Shown here: positions 45,619 to 56,602 of the stretch, piece by piece
Numbering within the stretch: position 1 is the first letter of the stretch
How the letters are laid out: the number at the start of each line of letters is the position of its first letter
Source: Plasmodiophora brassicae
Lineage: Eukaryota > Endomyxa > Phytomyxea > Plasmodiophorida > Plasmodiophoridae
Assembly (NCBI GenBank): GCA_039704465.1
Contig: JASFAU010000001.1
Location: 1-64,000 of the forward strand
DNA length: 64,000 nucleotides
Direction: 5' to 3'
The notes under the pieces: model-generated
What the model was told of the DNA's origin: nothing
The model's database searches: none
Seen by the model: the letters and a program-made list of their open reading frames with translations, nothing else
Made by a program: the position numbers and the translations under genes

Positions 45619-48312
45619 ATGCAGATCGATGCGCCCCGAGTCAAGGTACCACGATCGTCAGTACAGCTAAGCAGACTGTCCGCGATGGTTAATGTCGACC
45701 GTCGTCCTGGCCTCGCTTTCTTTCAGGCGGCGATTGCATCCGCGCTGATTGCGTTTCTGACGAGCATTAACGTCGCGGTCGGCAATGAACCACTGAACGG
45801 GTACGTCTATGCGGCTAACACGACGTTCCCGATCCTCAACAACGCACTACGTCCGACACCGCCGCTGTCGGCGTTCGCGAACACGTCGCTGGACTTCACG
45901 TATACGTGGTGGGTGAATGTTCACCACGACTCGTTGACGTACTCCGATGTCGCGTTTATGCTGCTGGTTCGGGAACCCACGGATTCGACTGTGCATGTGC
46001 GGGCTCCAGGCGTCCAGTTTCAGACGAATCGGCTAGTCAAAGCGTACTGTCAGACGTCATCGACGCTTCCGAATTACTGGACGACGATGACGTCGGTGCA
46101 GCCGCTGGCGATTGACACGTGGGTGTTCATGGCTGTGTCGATATCCAGCGGCCCGTTGCGCAACCTGACGCTGTCGTTCAGCCTTCCATCAGGAGATCTG
46201 TTTCAGCAGAGCCTAGCGATGACCTATGACGTGTATCTGAAGCCTGGAACGCAACAGGTCTGGGGCATCGCCAACGGTGCCTTTGTACAATTTCTTGGTG
46301 CGTTCCGCGACTTGCGCTTCTGGCCGGCATTCCTATCGACACTGGCGCTAAACGAATTACGCGCATCAACCACTCCACCGACATCGTCGCCGTCACCTGG
46401 AACTGTCGGCGGTACGGCTTTCGATGGATACGCCATCAATCTGCAATGCCCACAGGGCAGTGTCATCACCTCAATTCCGTTCGCGTCGTACGGCACGCCG
46501 ATGGGTTTGTTCCCAGACTTCTCGATCGGAGTTCAGCACTCGTCGAACAGCACCGCCATCGTTCAAGGCCAATGTTTCGGCTCCGCTACCTGCCAGGTAC
46601 AAGCAGCGTCCTCAGTGTTTGGCGATCCATTCCCTGGCAACCTTAAGCGCCTGAGCGCGTCGGCTGTCTGCACGAATAAGTCGGCATTTGCAGAACCGCT
46701 CAACGGGTACATTTACACGACAGGTGTCATGTACCCGTTCATGGGTCAGGTCCTATCACCAACGCCATCGCTGACGCCAATCGCGCAATCCGCTCTAGGT
46801 TTCACCTACACCATGTGGGTGTATGTCGACCCGGTAAGCCGAATGCAGCAGGCCAGGGGGTCCATTATGGTCGTGGAGGCCCCTGCCGGTGACGCTGTCT
46901 CGGTTCGGGCACCATGCCTGCAGTTTCAGCCACCCAGTTCTCTTTACGCCTGTGCAGCTGCTGTGGACGGGTCCTTGAGCTCCATCACATCGTCACAGAC
47001 GATATCGCTAGGAGCCTGGGTATTCGTAGCCGTATCCGTGTCTTCGGGCTCGGGGCTAACTTTGACGTATAGCCTTTCCAAAGGCACTCTTTTCCAGCAG
47101 GTGACACCCATGTCGAGCGCCATTTCACTGTCGCCATCTACTCAGAAGGTCTGGCTCTCTGCACGTCCGTCGAATCCCACGTCCGTCTTTATGGGAGCCG
47201 TCGCCGATATTCGTTTCTGGTCTTCTGTCCAGTCGACGACAGCGCTCCGTCAGCTTATGCTGGACACGACACCCGTGAAGCAAGCAATCGGACCCGATGT
47301 CATTGGCGGCACTGTCTTCGACGGGTACACGCTGATGTTACGCTGCTCAAAGGCAGAGAACGTTACCGTTATCTCTGCGATTACGTTTGCCTCCTACGGC
47401 CTGCCTTCCGGTATGTTCCCGACATTCGCTTTAGGAGCGTACCATGCCATAAACAGCAGCGCCATCGTCAGTGCTGCATGCCTGAAAAAAGCGTCCTGCA
47501 ACGTGACAGCGACGCCGACGCTGTTCGGTGACCCATTCCCAGGTCAGATGAAGCACCTCAGTGTCCTGGCTGTCTGCTCCGTTCCTGGGATGTCGTTATC
47601 AACCAGCGTTCTGCGTCCAAAGTTACGACGGATATCCTCGACAACCACGAACGTAATTCGGTCGGGTCGTCTTCACCCACTTCCCACATCTCTTCGTAAG
47701 CAATCTGGGCTGCCTGGCGTCAAACTGGTTGCTTCGAGTAGCCATCCGGCGCCAGGAATGGCGTCGCCAGTAACGAGTTCGAAGACATCTGTCGGTACCA
47801 TGCGGACGTCATTGGGGAGGGCACCACCATCCAAGAACTACATACCGGTATCGGGAACGGGCCCACCGCTTTTGACGATCAACCCTTCAAAAGCCGCATC
47901 ATTGCGATCGAATTCGAGCCTTTGGACGCCGTCGAACGAAACGATTGTGCTTATAGCAGCAACCCTCTTCGTCGTTCTCGTCCTGGCCCTGTGTACTTGC
48001 ATTGCGTACTTCACTATGCGTTATCGTGACATCACGGCACCTGGACCGGACCTCGGGTTGTCCACAAGAGCTGTCCCACTCGACGGGTGCATCAGCAATC
48101 CCGTTTCGAACCTCCCATTCATTGAACAACCCTTTATGACGATCATGCGCTTTAGCCAGCTCACCAAGCGGCAAGCACCGCCCTTCACGAGCCCTGCAAC
48201 AGTCGATCAGCGCAGTGGAATGTTTCGCCGCGGAGAAGCCGACGTCCAGGGAGCCACGACATATGCGATTTCCACTGATTCGGACAGTACGATCACTGAT
48301 ACTACTGCATGA
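45619..48312 (+). CDS. Type I membrane protein with two LamG-like plus SUEL lectin units
   Basis: A single-exon gene of 897 codons. An in-frame ATG at 45,685 would give a more classical signal peptide (GLAFFQAAIASALIAFLTS). Two similar units follow: a concanavalin-like/LamG-like domain beginning EPLNGYVYAAN (about 57-245) and EPLNGYIYTTG (about 357-545), each followed by a galactose/rhamnose-binding SUEL-type lectin domain (about 264-352 and 564-654) with FASYG(T/L)P and FGDPFPG signatures and paired Cys. A Ser/Thr-rich stretch leads to a TM helix (about 772-798, LFVVLVLALCTCIAYF) and a cytoplasmic tail of about 100 residues. Binding of surface or extracellular glycans is inferred. It converges on the SKP1-ankyrin gene. 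Confidence 0.85.
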   Translation: MQIDAPRVKVPRSSVQLSRLSAMVNVDRRPGLAFFQAAIASALIAFLTSINVAVGNEPLNGYVYAANTTFPILNNALRPTPPLSAFANTSLDFTYTWWVNVHHDSLTYSDVAFMLLVREPTDSTVHVRAPGVQFQTNRLVKAYCQTSSTLPNYWTTMTSVQPLAIDTWVFMAVSISSGPLRNLTLSFSLPSGDLFQQSLAMTYDVYLKPGTQQVWGIANGAFVQFLGAFRDLRFWPAFLSTLALNELRASTTPPTSSPSPGTVGGTAFDGYAINLQCPQGSVITSIPFASYGTPMGLFPDFSIGVQHSSNSTAIVQGQCFGSATCQVQAASSVFGDPFPGNLKRLSASAVCTNKSAFAEPLNGYIYTTGVMYPFMGQVLSPTPSLTPIAQSALGFTYTMWVYVDPVSRMQQARGSIMVVEAPAGDAVSVRAPCLQFQPPSSLYACAAAVDGSLSSITSSQTISLGAWVFVAVSVSSGSGLTLTYSLSKGTLFQQVTPMSSAISLSPSTQKVWLSARPSNPTSVFMGAVADIRFWSSVQSTTALRQLMLDTTPVKQAIGPDVIGGTVFDGYTLMLRCSKAENVTVISAITFASYGLPSGMFPTFALGAYHAINSSAIVSAACLKKASCNVTATPTLFGDPFPGQMKHLSVLAVCSVPGMSLSTSVLRPKLRRISSTTTNVIRSGRLHPLPTSLRKQSGLPGVKLVASSSHPAPGMASPVTSSKTSVGTMRTSLGRAPPSKNYIPVSGTGPPLLTINPSKAASLRSNSSLWTPSNETIVLIAATLFVVLVLALCTCIAYFTMRYRDITAPGPDLGLSTRAVPLDGCISNPVSNLPFIEQPFMTIMRFSQLTKRQAPPFTSPATVDQRSGMFRRGEADVQGATTYAISTDSDSTITDTTA

Positions 48313-48401
48313 CACTGGCCGCGTTTGTTCGCCCCCAAAGGATGGGACTACATGTTTATTCGAGCCTTTAAGACATTGTGAATGAACCATGGAAATGAGC
48401 A

Positions 48402-49715
48402 TCAGGACATGCAGCTGGCAGGACTGAATGGCGAACACTGGTTGCTCCCTACCGACTTTGAGAGCCGCTTTTTAAGCCACCCTATGAGTGCCGTCATCAG
48501 CATGCCGCTTGCGACGGGGTGAGGTCCGCTTCGGGGAGAAGTAATATTGGCAGTCCGCATGTGGGAAACAAGCAGAGACACGGCATCTGGGTCGCGGAGC
48601 TTCCTAGCGCAGGCCAACGCGGTCCGCCCCCTATCGTCTTCGGCATACAGGTCGATCCCCGGGAAGTCCACCAACCGCCTCACGAGTTGAACTCGTCGAC
48701 TGCATGCCACCAAATGGAGCGGCGTCTGCGACGCTTGATCTCGAGCGTTGACATCGATCCCGGGGGCGGCCAGAAGCAAATCGAGTATGGACGAGCGTCG
48801 CCAGATGGCCGCACTGTGCAGAGGCGTCCGCCGCATAAAGCCACGGGCGTTGACATTGATTCCGGGCGCTTTCAGCAATAAGGCGACAACCGCGACGTGG
48901 TCGTTAGTGGTTGCCAGGTGCAGAGCCGTCTCCAGCTCAGCGCTGCGCGCATTGACGTCGACTGGGCCACTCAGAAGGAACTCGACAACCGATTCCTCTC
49001 CATGTCGTGCAGCCCAAAGCAGTAAGGTGTCCAGGCAACCCCAAAGCGCGTCACTGATGAGAGCCGATTGCCCGGTTACGAGCAGGTCACGAATCTGCCT
49101 ATACAAGGCGCCCCTTTGGTCGTCCGTCCCAGCGGCCTCGCGAAGCCGTACCATGCCTGGGGCATTGTCCACAATGAACCAGAGAGCGTCGCTGGGAAGA
49201 TCGAGCCGCATTGCCGCGAAATCGCTCCACCTGCGCTTCGTAGATGCCACTGCGCCCAGCAGCAATTCCACCTGCAGGTAGTGGGCGGTTATCACCATTT
49301 GACATTGGGTTTCAATCCCCATGGCTTCGAGCTTGTTCCTAACAAATTCCGCAGCACTATAGTTCTGTTGCAGGGGAATATCAGAAATCTCCCTAACGTC
49401 GGTACAGGGAAGGCTCGATGAGTATACCTCATGCACTGCGAAACGGTTGATGAATTCAGCAATCAGCTGCAATTCGGTGCTGGTGATAGCCGGTAGTGGC
49501 ACGCACACGGCATCGTCACATTGGTGAAGGTTGAGGTCGTCGCACAGATTTCTTAGGACCTCGCTGTGCGCGATCGCCGACGTCGTGTTCACGATGTAGT
49601 CGACTCCATCGCAAGAGCGAAGCGTAACCGCATCTATAACGGCACCGAAAAGAGCTATAAGTGGGGTATACGACAGCAGTACCGTCCCAAGGCGGATGCG
49701 GTTGTCGTTAGCCAT
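48402..49715 (-). CDS. SKP1-like domain plus ankyrin repeat protein
   Basis: The start is the ATG at 49,715 (437 aa); the frame is open further upstream but that part is unlike the family. Residues about 25-140 resemble SKP1/BTB: TLRSCDGVDYIVNTTSAIAHSE, then VPLPAITSTELQLIAEFINR, and a SKP1-type C-terminal helix MVITAHYLQVELLLGAVA. A linker (about 145-220) leads to four or five ankyrin repeats (AARHGEESVVEFLLSG, TALHLATTNDHVAVVALLL, TPLHSAAIWRRSSILDLLLA, TPLHLVACSRRVQLVRRLV). An adaptor role in an SCF-type ubiquitin ligase, with ankyrins binding substrate in place of an F-box protein, is inferred. No signal peptide is visible. Confidence 0.85.
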   Translation of the reverse strand: MANDNRIRLGTVLLSYTPLIALFGAVIDAVTLRSCDGVDYIVNTTSAIAHSEVLRNLCDDLNLHQCDDAVCVPLPAITSTELQLIAEFINRFAVHEVYSSSLPCTDVREISDIPLQQNYSAAEFVRNKLEAMGIETQCQMVITAHYLQVELLLGAVASTKRRWSDFAAMRLDLPSDALWFIVDNAPGMVRLREAAGTDDQRGALYRQIRDLLVTGQSALISDALWGCLDTLLLWAARHGEESVVEFLLSGPVDVNARSAELETALHLATTNDHVAVVALLLKAPGINVNARGFMRRTPLHSAAIWRRSSILDLLLAAPGIDVNARDQASQTPLHLVACSRRVQLVRRLVDFPGIDLYAEDDRGRTALACARKLRDPDAVSLLVSHMRTANITSPRSGPHPVASGMLMTALIGWLKKRLSKSVGSNQCSPFSPASCMS

Positions 49716-50127
49716 TTCGACTCTGACGTGATTCGGCAATGCTCTGTCTGTTCGAGCAGAACAACAACTCAATGCGGGACCAAATTTCCAAGTGCGCCGC
49801 GGCCTGCGTGTATGCCTTATACCAGAAATAGCCCCCCCTTTCCCCATTGCGTTTTGGACGAAAATCGCCAATACATCTTTGCCCGTGTTTAGTTTGAGAA
49901 CGCGAAATGATCTTCTTATATATGGGCCAACCCTCCAGTTGTTCAGGAACCTTCTCGAATCTAACGCCAACGGCGCGTTGTGGTCCACGTGCCCATGTTC
50001 TTATTGACAGTAACGGGACCCGTCTCGATATCGACGTTGGCACTAGCAGATTTAGGGTACGGAGCACGGTTCTGGATCGGGCAGCTGAGTCACAAGTAGT
50101 GAGCGTGGCAGCATAATTTTGTGCATC
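49716..50127. promoter_or_regulatory. Divergent upstream region, SKP1-ankyrin / membrane protein
   Basis: These 412 bp separate two divergent start codons and are relatively AT-rich. A TATATA-type stretch (TCTTATATATGGG) lies near 49,915-49,925. No other site can be supported. Confidence 0.4.
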
Positions 50128-51356
50128 ATGCAAGTTCCTGCACAGATGACTGATGGATTCGGCCTTCCTACGTGGATTACAGTTCTTCCGGGTCAGTGTC
50201 TGATCATTATTCCTGCAGCTCGTCCATCTGAAGCACAATTGTCATCCGTAGGGTGGAACAATCATGTTGTGTACGCCGGTGATGCGTTCAACATAGTTGC
50301 TGTCGCCCTTGCCCTTGGTCTAGCAATGCACGGCATACGCAGCAAACGACCCTTCACTGCAACGAGCAGCACAGCCAGTAACTGCCAGGAGCCGACCAGC
50401 TTGTCTCTGGCCAATCACTACGTCTTGCTAGTTGGCAACCTTATCACAGCGTACATTGCGGTACGCGACATGACTAGCGTCTGACGTCTGGCTCCATCTA
50501 AATAGTGTGTTATCCTCAGATGACGCTCGCAGCCGTGTGAGTTGCCTGTTATTGTGTAAGTTGAAACCTGCAGCAGCGGTGAGCTGAAAACAAACTTCCT
50601 GCAGAATCGTGTCCGCAATATTCGAACCTGGTAAGATATTCGCGGCGGTCGGCATCTTCCACAATCAAGCCGAACTGGCAATCTGTATTGCATTGACGAA
50701 TCCCAGTCCCTGGTACTGTCTCCAAATTGGACGGTCTGCCAACCGCGTCGTCTTACACGGAAGTCAGGAGAGTCACACCCGCAGTGCTCTTCGTCGATAC
50801 AGCGGTGATCGCGATACTGTCGATTGTGCTTCCGTGGCCTCTAGATGCGACCGTGTTCGAAGTCCACGGCCTGACCATTGACGTCCTGGTTGTCATCTTC
50901 TTTGGACGAATGGTGTTGGCAATGTCCCGTGCCCTGGAAACACCTGTCTCCAAGTGCTGGATCATTTGCGTCGCCGCTGCTGCCGTCCATATGCTTGGCA
51001 ACATTGTGTTCGCTGCTATTCCAACGTTTGCTGCGTAGGTCACCTGAGCGGATCATTCGAGAGCACGTCTTGATGGGCGCACATCTGCATTTAATTAGGT
51101 TCGTCGCGTTCCAGTTTTCGTATGCAATTGCATTTTCCCTGTACGGGCTTGCAGGTAGTCGCCGTTCATGTTTATGCCTAACATATCGACATCGACATTT
51201 ACGTCGTTATTAGTTTATCTGATCTATCCGCAAGATCACCTGAAGCTGGTTCCAGCTGGCCCTTCAACAATTTGCTTGAGTGTGGCTATATCCGCTGTCA
51301 TTGCAGCCTCATCCGTTAGCGCTGGCTTATTCATTCGAGCGTCGCGTGCGAACTAG
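50128..51356 (+). CDS. Multi-pass membrane protein, unknown (several exons, boundaries tentative)
   Basis: Hydrophobic segments lie in successive, differently framed exons. Exon 1 runs from the ATG at 50,128 to about 50,460 (WITVLPGQCLIIIPAA, AFNIVAVALALGLAM, HYVLLVGNLITAYIA). A segment near 50,636-50,728 follows (IFAAVGIFHNQAELAICIAL). Then comes 50,790-51,036 (FVDTAVIAILSIVLPWPL, DVLVVIFFGRMVLAM, WIICVAAAAVHMLGNIVF), a piece near 51,100-51,152 (FQFSYAIAFSLYGLA), and a last exon from about 51,236 ending ICLSVAISAVIAASSVSAGL. That totals about eight or nine TM helices. Exon joins, especially across 50,461-50,635, are uncertain. A receptor or transporter role cannot be chosen. Confidence 0.6.
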
Positions 51357-51861
51357 ATGGCCAGTCCCCTTTCCAACCAGCACTCGAAAATCCGGCCGGT
51401 CCAACAGCGTCGGGCCTGAGCAAGTGACTAAAACAATTTCATGTGTGCGAGGGTGAACTCGTTACCTGCAAACAACGCACTTCACTGCAATGACAGGCTC
51501 GTACCTTGCAGCACTGGCGTCGAGCATGCCAACTTCCAGCAATAACGGAACGATAGAGCCAGCGTGACGTCCCTGCGGCGTATCGTGAATCGGAGTCGTC
51601 AGGTGCTGATCGCGCGCACGCATTGACCTCGGCCTTTGCGCGACCTGACGACAAGTAATGTGTATCCACGCCTACAACACTGGCGAACGTCGCCGCACCT
51701 ATCTCTAAGTCCCGCGTTTCCAACAGTGATCGGGACCGTATTGTTTGTTCGACGTTCCTACTTATAGAGGTCGACTGGCCTCCATCATCCGTAATCATAC
51801 GTTCTAATACCATAGAGTTATCCGTTGCTTCTAGGTCAGGGCCAGCTGGCGACGTCGTCCG
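51357..51861. other. Intergenic region between convergent genes, no gene seen
   Basis: These 505 bp lie between the stop codons of the membrane protein and the phosphatase. A 124-codon minus-strand frame is present but has no protein-like features. Confidence 0.4.
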
Positions 51862-54163
51862 TCAGAACATATCCCAGAAGTCGTCCGTTTCCTCATCGGC
51901 CTCTTGCAGGATGGTTTCCGTATCCAGGTCCCCCAGGTGCAGACGCTGAATGACGTCCCGGCCGACTTGCTTGGCGAACTCCTCGAGTGTGGCTTCCGGC
52001 GCTTCCACATCGGCCCCGATCCATACGTGGATTTTGGCAGACCTCCCGTCCGACGACCGGTCGACGAACACAACGACGTCCTTCTCCCGTTCAGCCAGAT
52101 CCTCCGGTCCAAACGCGTCAATTTCCATCATGTCCGGCCAGGAGTACATCTGCGCAGGCGCGCGCTCCCCGCCATCATCGGCCGTGCTTCCATCAGCGTC
52201 CTCTTCATCATCGCCGTCAGAGTCCCCGTCCACCGACGGTTGAACGGGTACCATGACCTGCGCCAGTTCCTTCATTACACCAGTTAGTTCACTCCAGGTC
52301 AGGAAACGCAGGGTGGCGTTCGGCATACGTGTTCCCTCAGGGTATCTCCGATATGAACGGTCAGGTGCCGCGCCGGAGCGGCCACTGGTCTAGCGGTCTG
52401 CGCGCATCCGATAACGGTGGCGGGCGCAGACTTCACCGAACCACTCAACGGCAGCGACGTTAACCGAGGGATGATATGGATAGCGGCCTGGTAGTCTTCC
52501 GTCCACTGCTCGATGGTGCCGTCGGAGAAATTGGGCGCCGTTCTCGCCAGGCGATCTGCCGAGAACATCGCCAGGAACTCAGGAGGTTCTTCGCCCTGCT
52601 GCACGTCAATGACCAGGGCGGGCGCCATCTCGTAGCGCTGCAAGCGTGGGATGACGACCCGCTCCGCGAATCGATGCAGGCGCGGGTGTGCACCCGTCCC
52701 TCGCCACAGGTAGACCGCTGTGCTGGCTTGGAACAGGAACACGCCCCGACTGTCAATTGGCCCGTCGATAGGTACGAGCTTCGCCACCAGCACAAGCGGA
52801 TCGCGTCGGAACGGTACAACGCGATACGCGACCGGAGACGAGCTTACCGACCCATGCATCCGTGCATGCCATTGCATCAGCGATACGGTGAATCCTACGT
52901 ACGTCCAGGTCAGGTCAGAGCTAGGGGGATTGTATCAAGGCATGATATACCGATGTTGGGCGATACGATATCGCGCCTGGATTTGACATGATCGAACGCA
53001 GCCTGGAAGGAGAGTTTGTGTTTGACCATGACGTAGGCGATGGCGAGGGTGGCGGATCGGGAGACCCCACGGTGGCAATGGATGAGGACGTTGTTATCAG
53101 GAGATGACCTTAAAGCGGCGTCGATGAATTCGATGACGTCGTATATGCGGCACATGATGTCCTCGTGCTTGCTGTCGAGCAGGCGCAGGGCCAGGTAGGT
53201 GAAGCGGTCGGGGAAGAACGAGCGGCATGCATCGGCGGCGGCATTGACGATATGGGTGATGCCCCGGCTTTGCAGGTGCGATAATGATGATGCGACAATG
53301 TCGCCAGACAGGAACAAGTTCGGGGTGATCTCGGACGATAACGGCCCAAAGTACTCCAGCTGGGCCAATTTCAGCTGCTCCTCGCTGAGCTCCGACGATC
53401 GCCGCATTGTCATAGGCGAATCCGATGACCTCGCGGTATGCGCCGGCGATAGGTCGCGGCCGACCCGGCCCATGTTCAACGCGAACGTCTTCTTCGGCAC
53501 AGATGGCGACGGTATCGACGATGAACGTGGCAACAGTGTTGCGAACATGGGGTCGGCGTCGTCCGGCCCACACAAGGCGCGAATGAGCAGATTATCGTTC
53601 ATATCCGTCGCGCTTGAATAATAATCCGAATTGGCGAACGGGAACACCTTTGGAATGTCGCACCATATGCTCTCAATGGTTCGGATGGTGGACGGCGCCG
53701 CCGCGGCAAGCATCGACGACAAACGAAACCCGTCCCTTTCGGCGATGGAAACGTCCGTTGACGTGGCTGCGCGTCCAGACCAAACCAGAACGCGATATTG
53801 CAGGATGAGGCTCCCGTCGTTGATGCCAATCTCACGATCGGTGACGTTCAGTGGCACGTTCAAATGCTCGAGGTTCAATGATGACTGAGCCGAATCCCAC
53901 AATGAGTTCGCCGCCTGCGAGATTGGCAACGGTGTAGATGGGTCCTCTTCGAATAGACGCAGGACGATAATGGACTCGGCCGGGGAGAATGATTCCAGAT
54001 CAGCGACATGGACGGGAGCTCCGCCGCTGGCCCAAGCTAACACAAGGTTATGATGCGCCTTTGTCCTGTGGTCACTGCTGATGTTCCCGGCGGCAGCATT
54101 GCCGTGCGCGAACAACGATGAAAGCGGCGGCGGATCTGCCGGCGTAGACAAGGCCGTCCCCAT
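51862..54163 (-). CDS. Dual-specificity phosphatase with gelsolin-like domains
   Basis: Exons are 54,163-52,951; 52,894-52,329; and about 52,257 (or 52,269) to 51,862, giving about 724 residues. An N-terminal region of about 270 residues with no recognised fold is followed by a dual-specificity phosphatase domain (TPNLFLSGDIVASSLSHL ... signature VLIHCHRGVSRSATLAIAYV with catalytic Cys and Arg near residue 365). The phosphatase reading continues across the intron as PNIGFTVSLMQWHARM. Then come a gelsolin-type repeat (DSRGVFLFQASTAVYLWRG), an acidic linker (DGDSDGDDEED), and a second gelsolin-like unit (MYSWPDMMEIDAF, KIHVWIGADVEAP). The order resembles plant MAP kinase phosphatase MKP1. A role in dephosphorylating MAP kinases is inferred. 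Confidence 0.85.
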
Positions 54164-54368
54164 TGAGACGCGCGTGGCTATCGACGCCGCATGAATCACC
54201 ACCACCTAGGTAGGGCGCTCGCCTATGCCGGGTACACGTCACACCAGCACCGACCTGTAGGAAAGGGGCTAATTGACAGTCACAGGGTGACACCCAGATC
54301 ATTACTGCGCGTATTGTGCCTCCGCATAGTGCCGCAGCGGAGCTTAGAAGCAGGGGCAACCAGGGGAC
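54164..54368. promoter_or_regulatory. Shared divergent upstream region (about 205 bp)
   Basis: The phosphatase and cNMP/RGS genes diverge from this short interval, so a bidirectional promoter is likely. If the RGS gene starts further downstream than 54,369 the interval is longer. Confidence 0.4.
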
Positions 54369-56602
54369 GTGCGATGCGCTGCTCTACATGGCCACTTGTA
54401 TACGATAACCCTGGTAGGGGCCATGATTGGCCTGAGTACGGTAACGTGGATCGCCTGCAATATCTGCGGGCGGTCGGGCGCGCTGGTCACCCATCCGTCG
54501 TTGGCGTATGCGACGATCGCCGCTCAGACGGTGCCTGCTGTACTGGGCAGCGAATCGCGCAGCCGTCCAATGCCTGCGGCACTCGTGCCTCCGCATACAG
54601 TACGATGACGACGACATCGTTGAACTGTCGCACAAGTTCAAGGCAAGGCGCGTTGCACCGAACGAGACATTGTGGCGCGTCGGGGACAGCGCCGACTTCT
54701 GGGCCATCGTCTCCGAAGGTTCGTCGCGTATGACGTGTTTTCGCAATACGGTTTCAGTTACGTTCGGCCAGGATCTATGATTGTCCTCGATGGTTCCGGC
54801 AAGGAGCTCTGCGAGAAGCTGCCTGGAGCGCTCCTGGGAGGCGACGTCATCAGCGACGAAAGGGTACGACAGCGCGCGCTGACGGCAGGGGCGAAGGGCG
54901 CTTTGTTATTCACATTGTCGCGATCGGATCTGGGCGGGCTGGTGCGAGCGTACCGCCGACAAGCGGGCAGTCGTGGTCGGCCACTGCCCCTGCTTCAGTA
55001 CATCGACCTGCAGGCGCGGACACCTGCCATCCTGGAAGAGACGCCCCTGTTCCGCGGCATCGACAGCTCCCTGCAAACGTTGATCGCCGACACCGTCAAC
55101 TACCGGGGCGTTCAAAAGGGCGATGTCGTCATACGCGAAGGTGACACGGGCGATTCCCTGTTCATCGTCATGCTCGGCGAATTGCACGCCGTTGGAGGTT
55201 CGCAATGCTGGTAGGGAATCCGGGGCGCTGGTTCTCACCCGTGCGCCAGGGGCATCCCGGTCGATCGTCCTGAACCGGTTCATCAAGGGGCAGTACTTTG
55301 GCGAACTGGCCCTGATCCTGCAGATGCCCAGGACAGCAGACGTCATCGCCGTTGAGACGTCCCTGCTCATCGAGATCAGCAAATACGACCTCGACCGCCT
55401 TCTCTGTACACATCGGGTGCGAAACACGGCCCATTCAGCACGTACTGACGTGTGCACCGGCAGCGTTCAACGATGGTCTGAACAAGGAGATGCACCTGCG
55501 TATCGCCGAGAGGGTCGCGCAACAGTTCAGACGGTACCAGACACCGTTCTTCGAGTCCATGTCGAACGCGTCGCTGGTGAAGCTGGCGTCGACGGCCAAG
55601 ATCCGCATCTACGAACCGGGCGCGCTCGTCTGCGCCGAGGGCGACGCCGGCCACGAGTTCTTCCTGATCGTCCACGGCGAGGTCGAAATGAGCTGGAGGG
55701 CCAACCTGGCGGCGTCGACCCCGGAACAGACACCAACGCACCTGCAGGCCGGGTCGTACTTCGGCGATCTGGCCTTGATGAGGAGCGCACCGCGGATGGC
55801 GACGATACGCACGCTGACGCGCTGCGTCTTCATGACGTTAGACAGCGCCAGCTTCCACCGGTTCTTCGTCGGCGACCATTGCACGGAACCGGTGGCCGGC
55901 GCGTGCCTGCGCCTGCGGTGGACGTCGAACGTGGCGGATATCCCGCTGACCGACCTGCTCCTGCACCCGGTCGGGTTCGCCATGATGACCAAGTTCTGCG
56001 CCAAGGAGCACACGGGCGAGAACATCATGTTCTGGCGGGCCTGCGAGCAATTCAGTCGAGCGGCGGACGCGTCCGAAACGGAACTGGCGGCTCGGGCCAG
56101 GTCGATCTACGTGACGTACTTTGGCGTCGAGGCGAAACTCGAGGTGAACGTGTCGTCGCTGGTGGTCGACGCGTTGAAGGCGGCGATCAAGCGGAAGGAG
56201 ACGATCACGCTCGACATGTTCGACAGCGCCAAGAGCCAGGTGCGGGCGCTGATCGCCAAGGAGATCTATCCGCGATTCATCGAGAGCCACGAGTACCGCG
56301 AGTTCGTCAGCTACATCCAGACGCACGCGTACGTCCTTCCCCATAGCGGTGATCCGCCATTGGCGACGAGGAAAGCGGGCCCCGGCAAGCAAGGTGCAGG
56401 CGAAGGCGAAAGCGAGGATCGGTCGTTGTTAGCGGACCACCAGTCGTTCGCGGTGGAGGCGAGGACGGGGGCCGGGACGTGGACGGACGACGGCGGCGCC
56501 GATGGTAAGTCGTCGACAACGACGTACACGATGACGACGTCCGTGGCGCAGGACGCCGATCCGCACATGACATCGATCCTGCCGAACAGGGTGTCAGTAT
56601 AA
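54369..56602 (+). CDS. Cyclic-nucleotide-binding (three domains) and RGS protein, with one frame anomaly
   Basis: The likely exon order is a tentative exon 1 (54,369 to about 54,537), then about 54,600-54,718; 54,772-55,405; 55,464-56,602. Three cNMP-binding folds are seen. The first is weak (RRVAPNETLWRVGDSADFWA...). The second has GDVVIREGDTGDSLFIVMLG and phosphate cassette FGELALILQMPRTADV. The third has GALVCAEGDAGHEFFLIVHG and FGDLALMRSAPRMATI. A complete RGS domain follows (FAMMTKFCAKEHTGENIMFW ... YPRFIESHEYREFVSYI) and a disordered acidic tail. The frame breaks once near 55,195 (one extra G in TTGGAGG), inside the second cNMP domain, with no room for an intron. A GTPase-activating role under cyclic-nucleotide control is inferred. 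Confidence 0.82.

Noticed and set aside
51439..51813. 124-codon minus-strand frame between convergent genes
   Set aside because: No domain, TM segment or compositional sign of coding.
55196..55217. 17-22 bp intron in the cNMP/RGS gene
   Set aside because: All well-supported introns in the window are about 51-71 bp; a single inserted base explains the frame change better.
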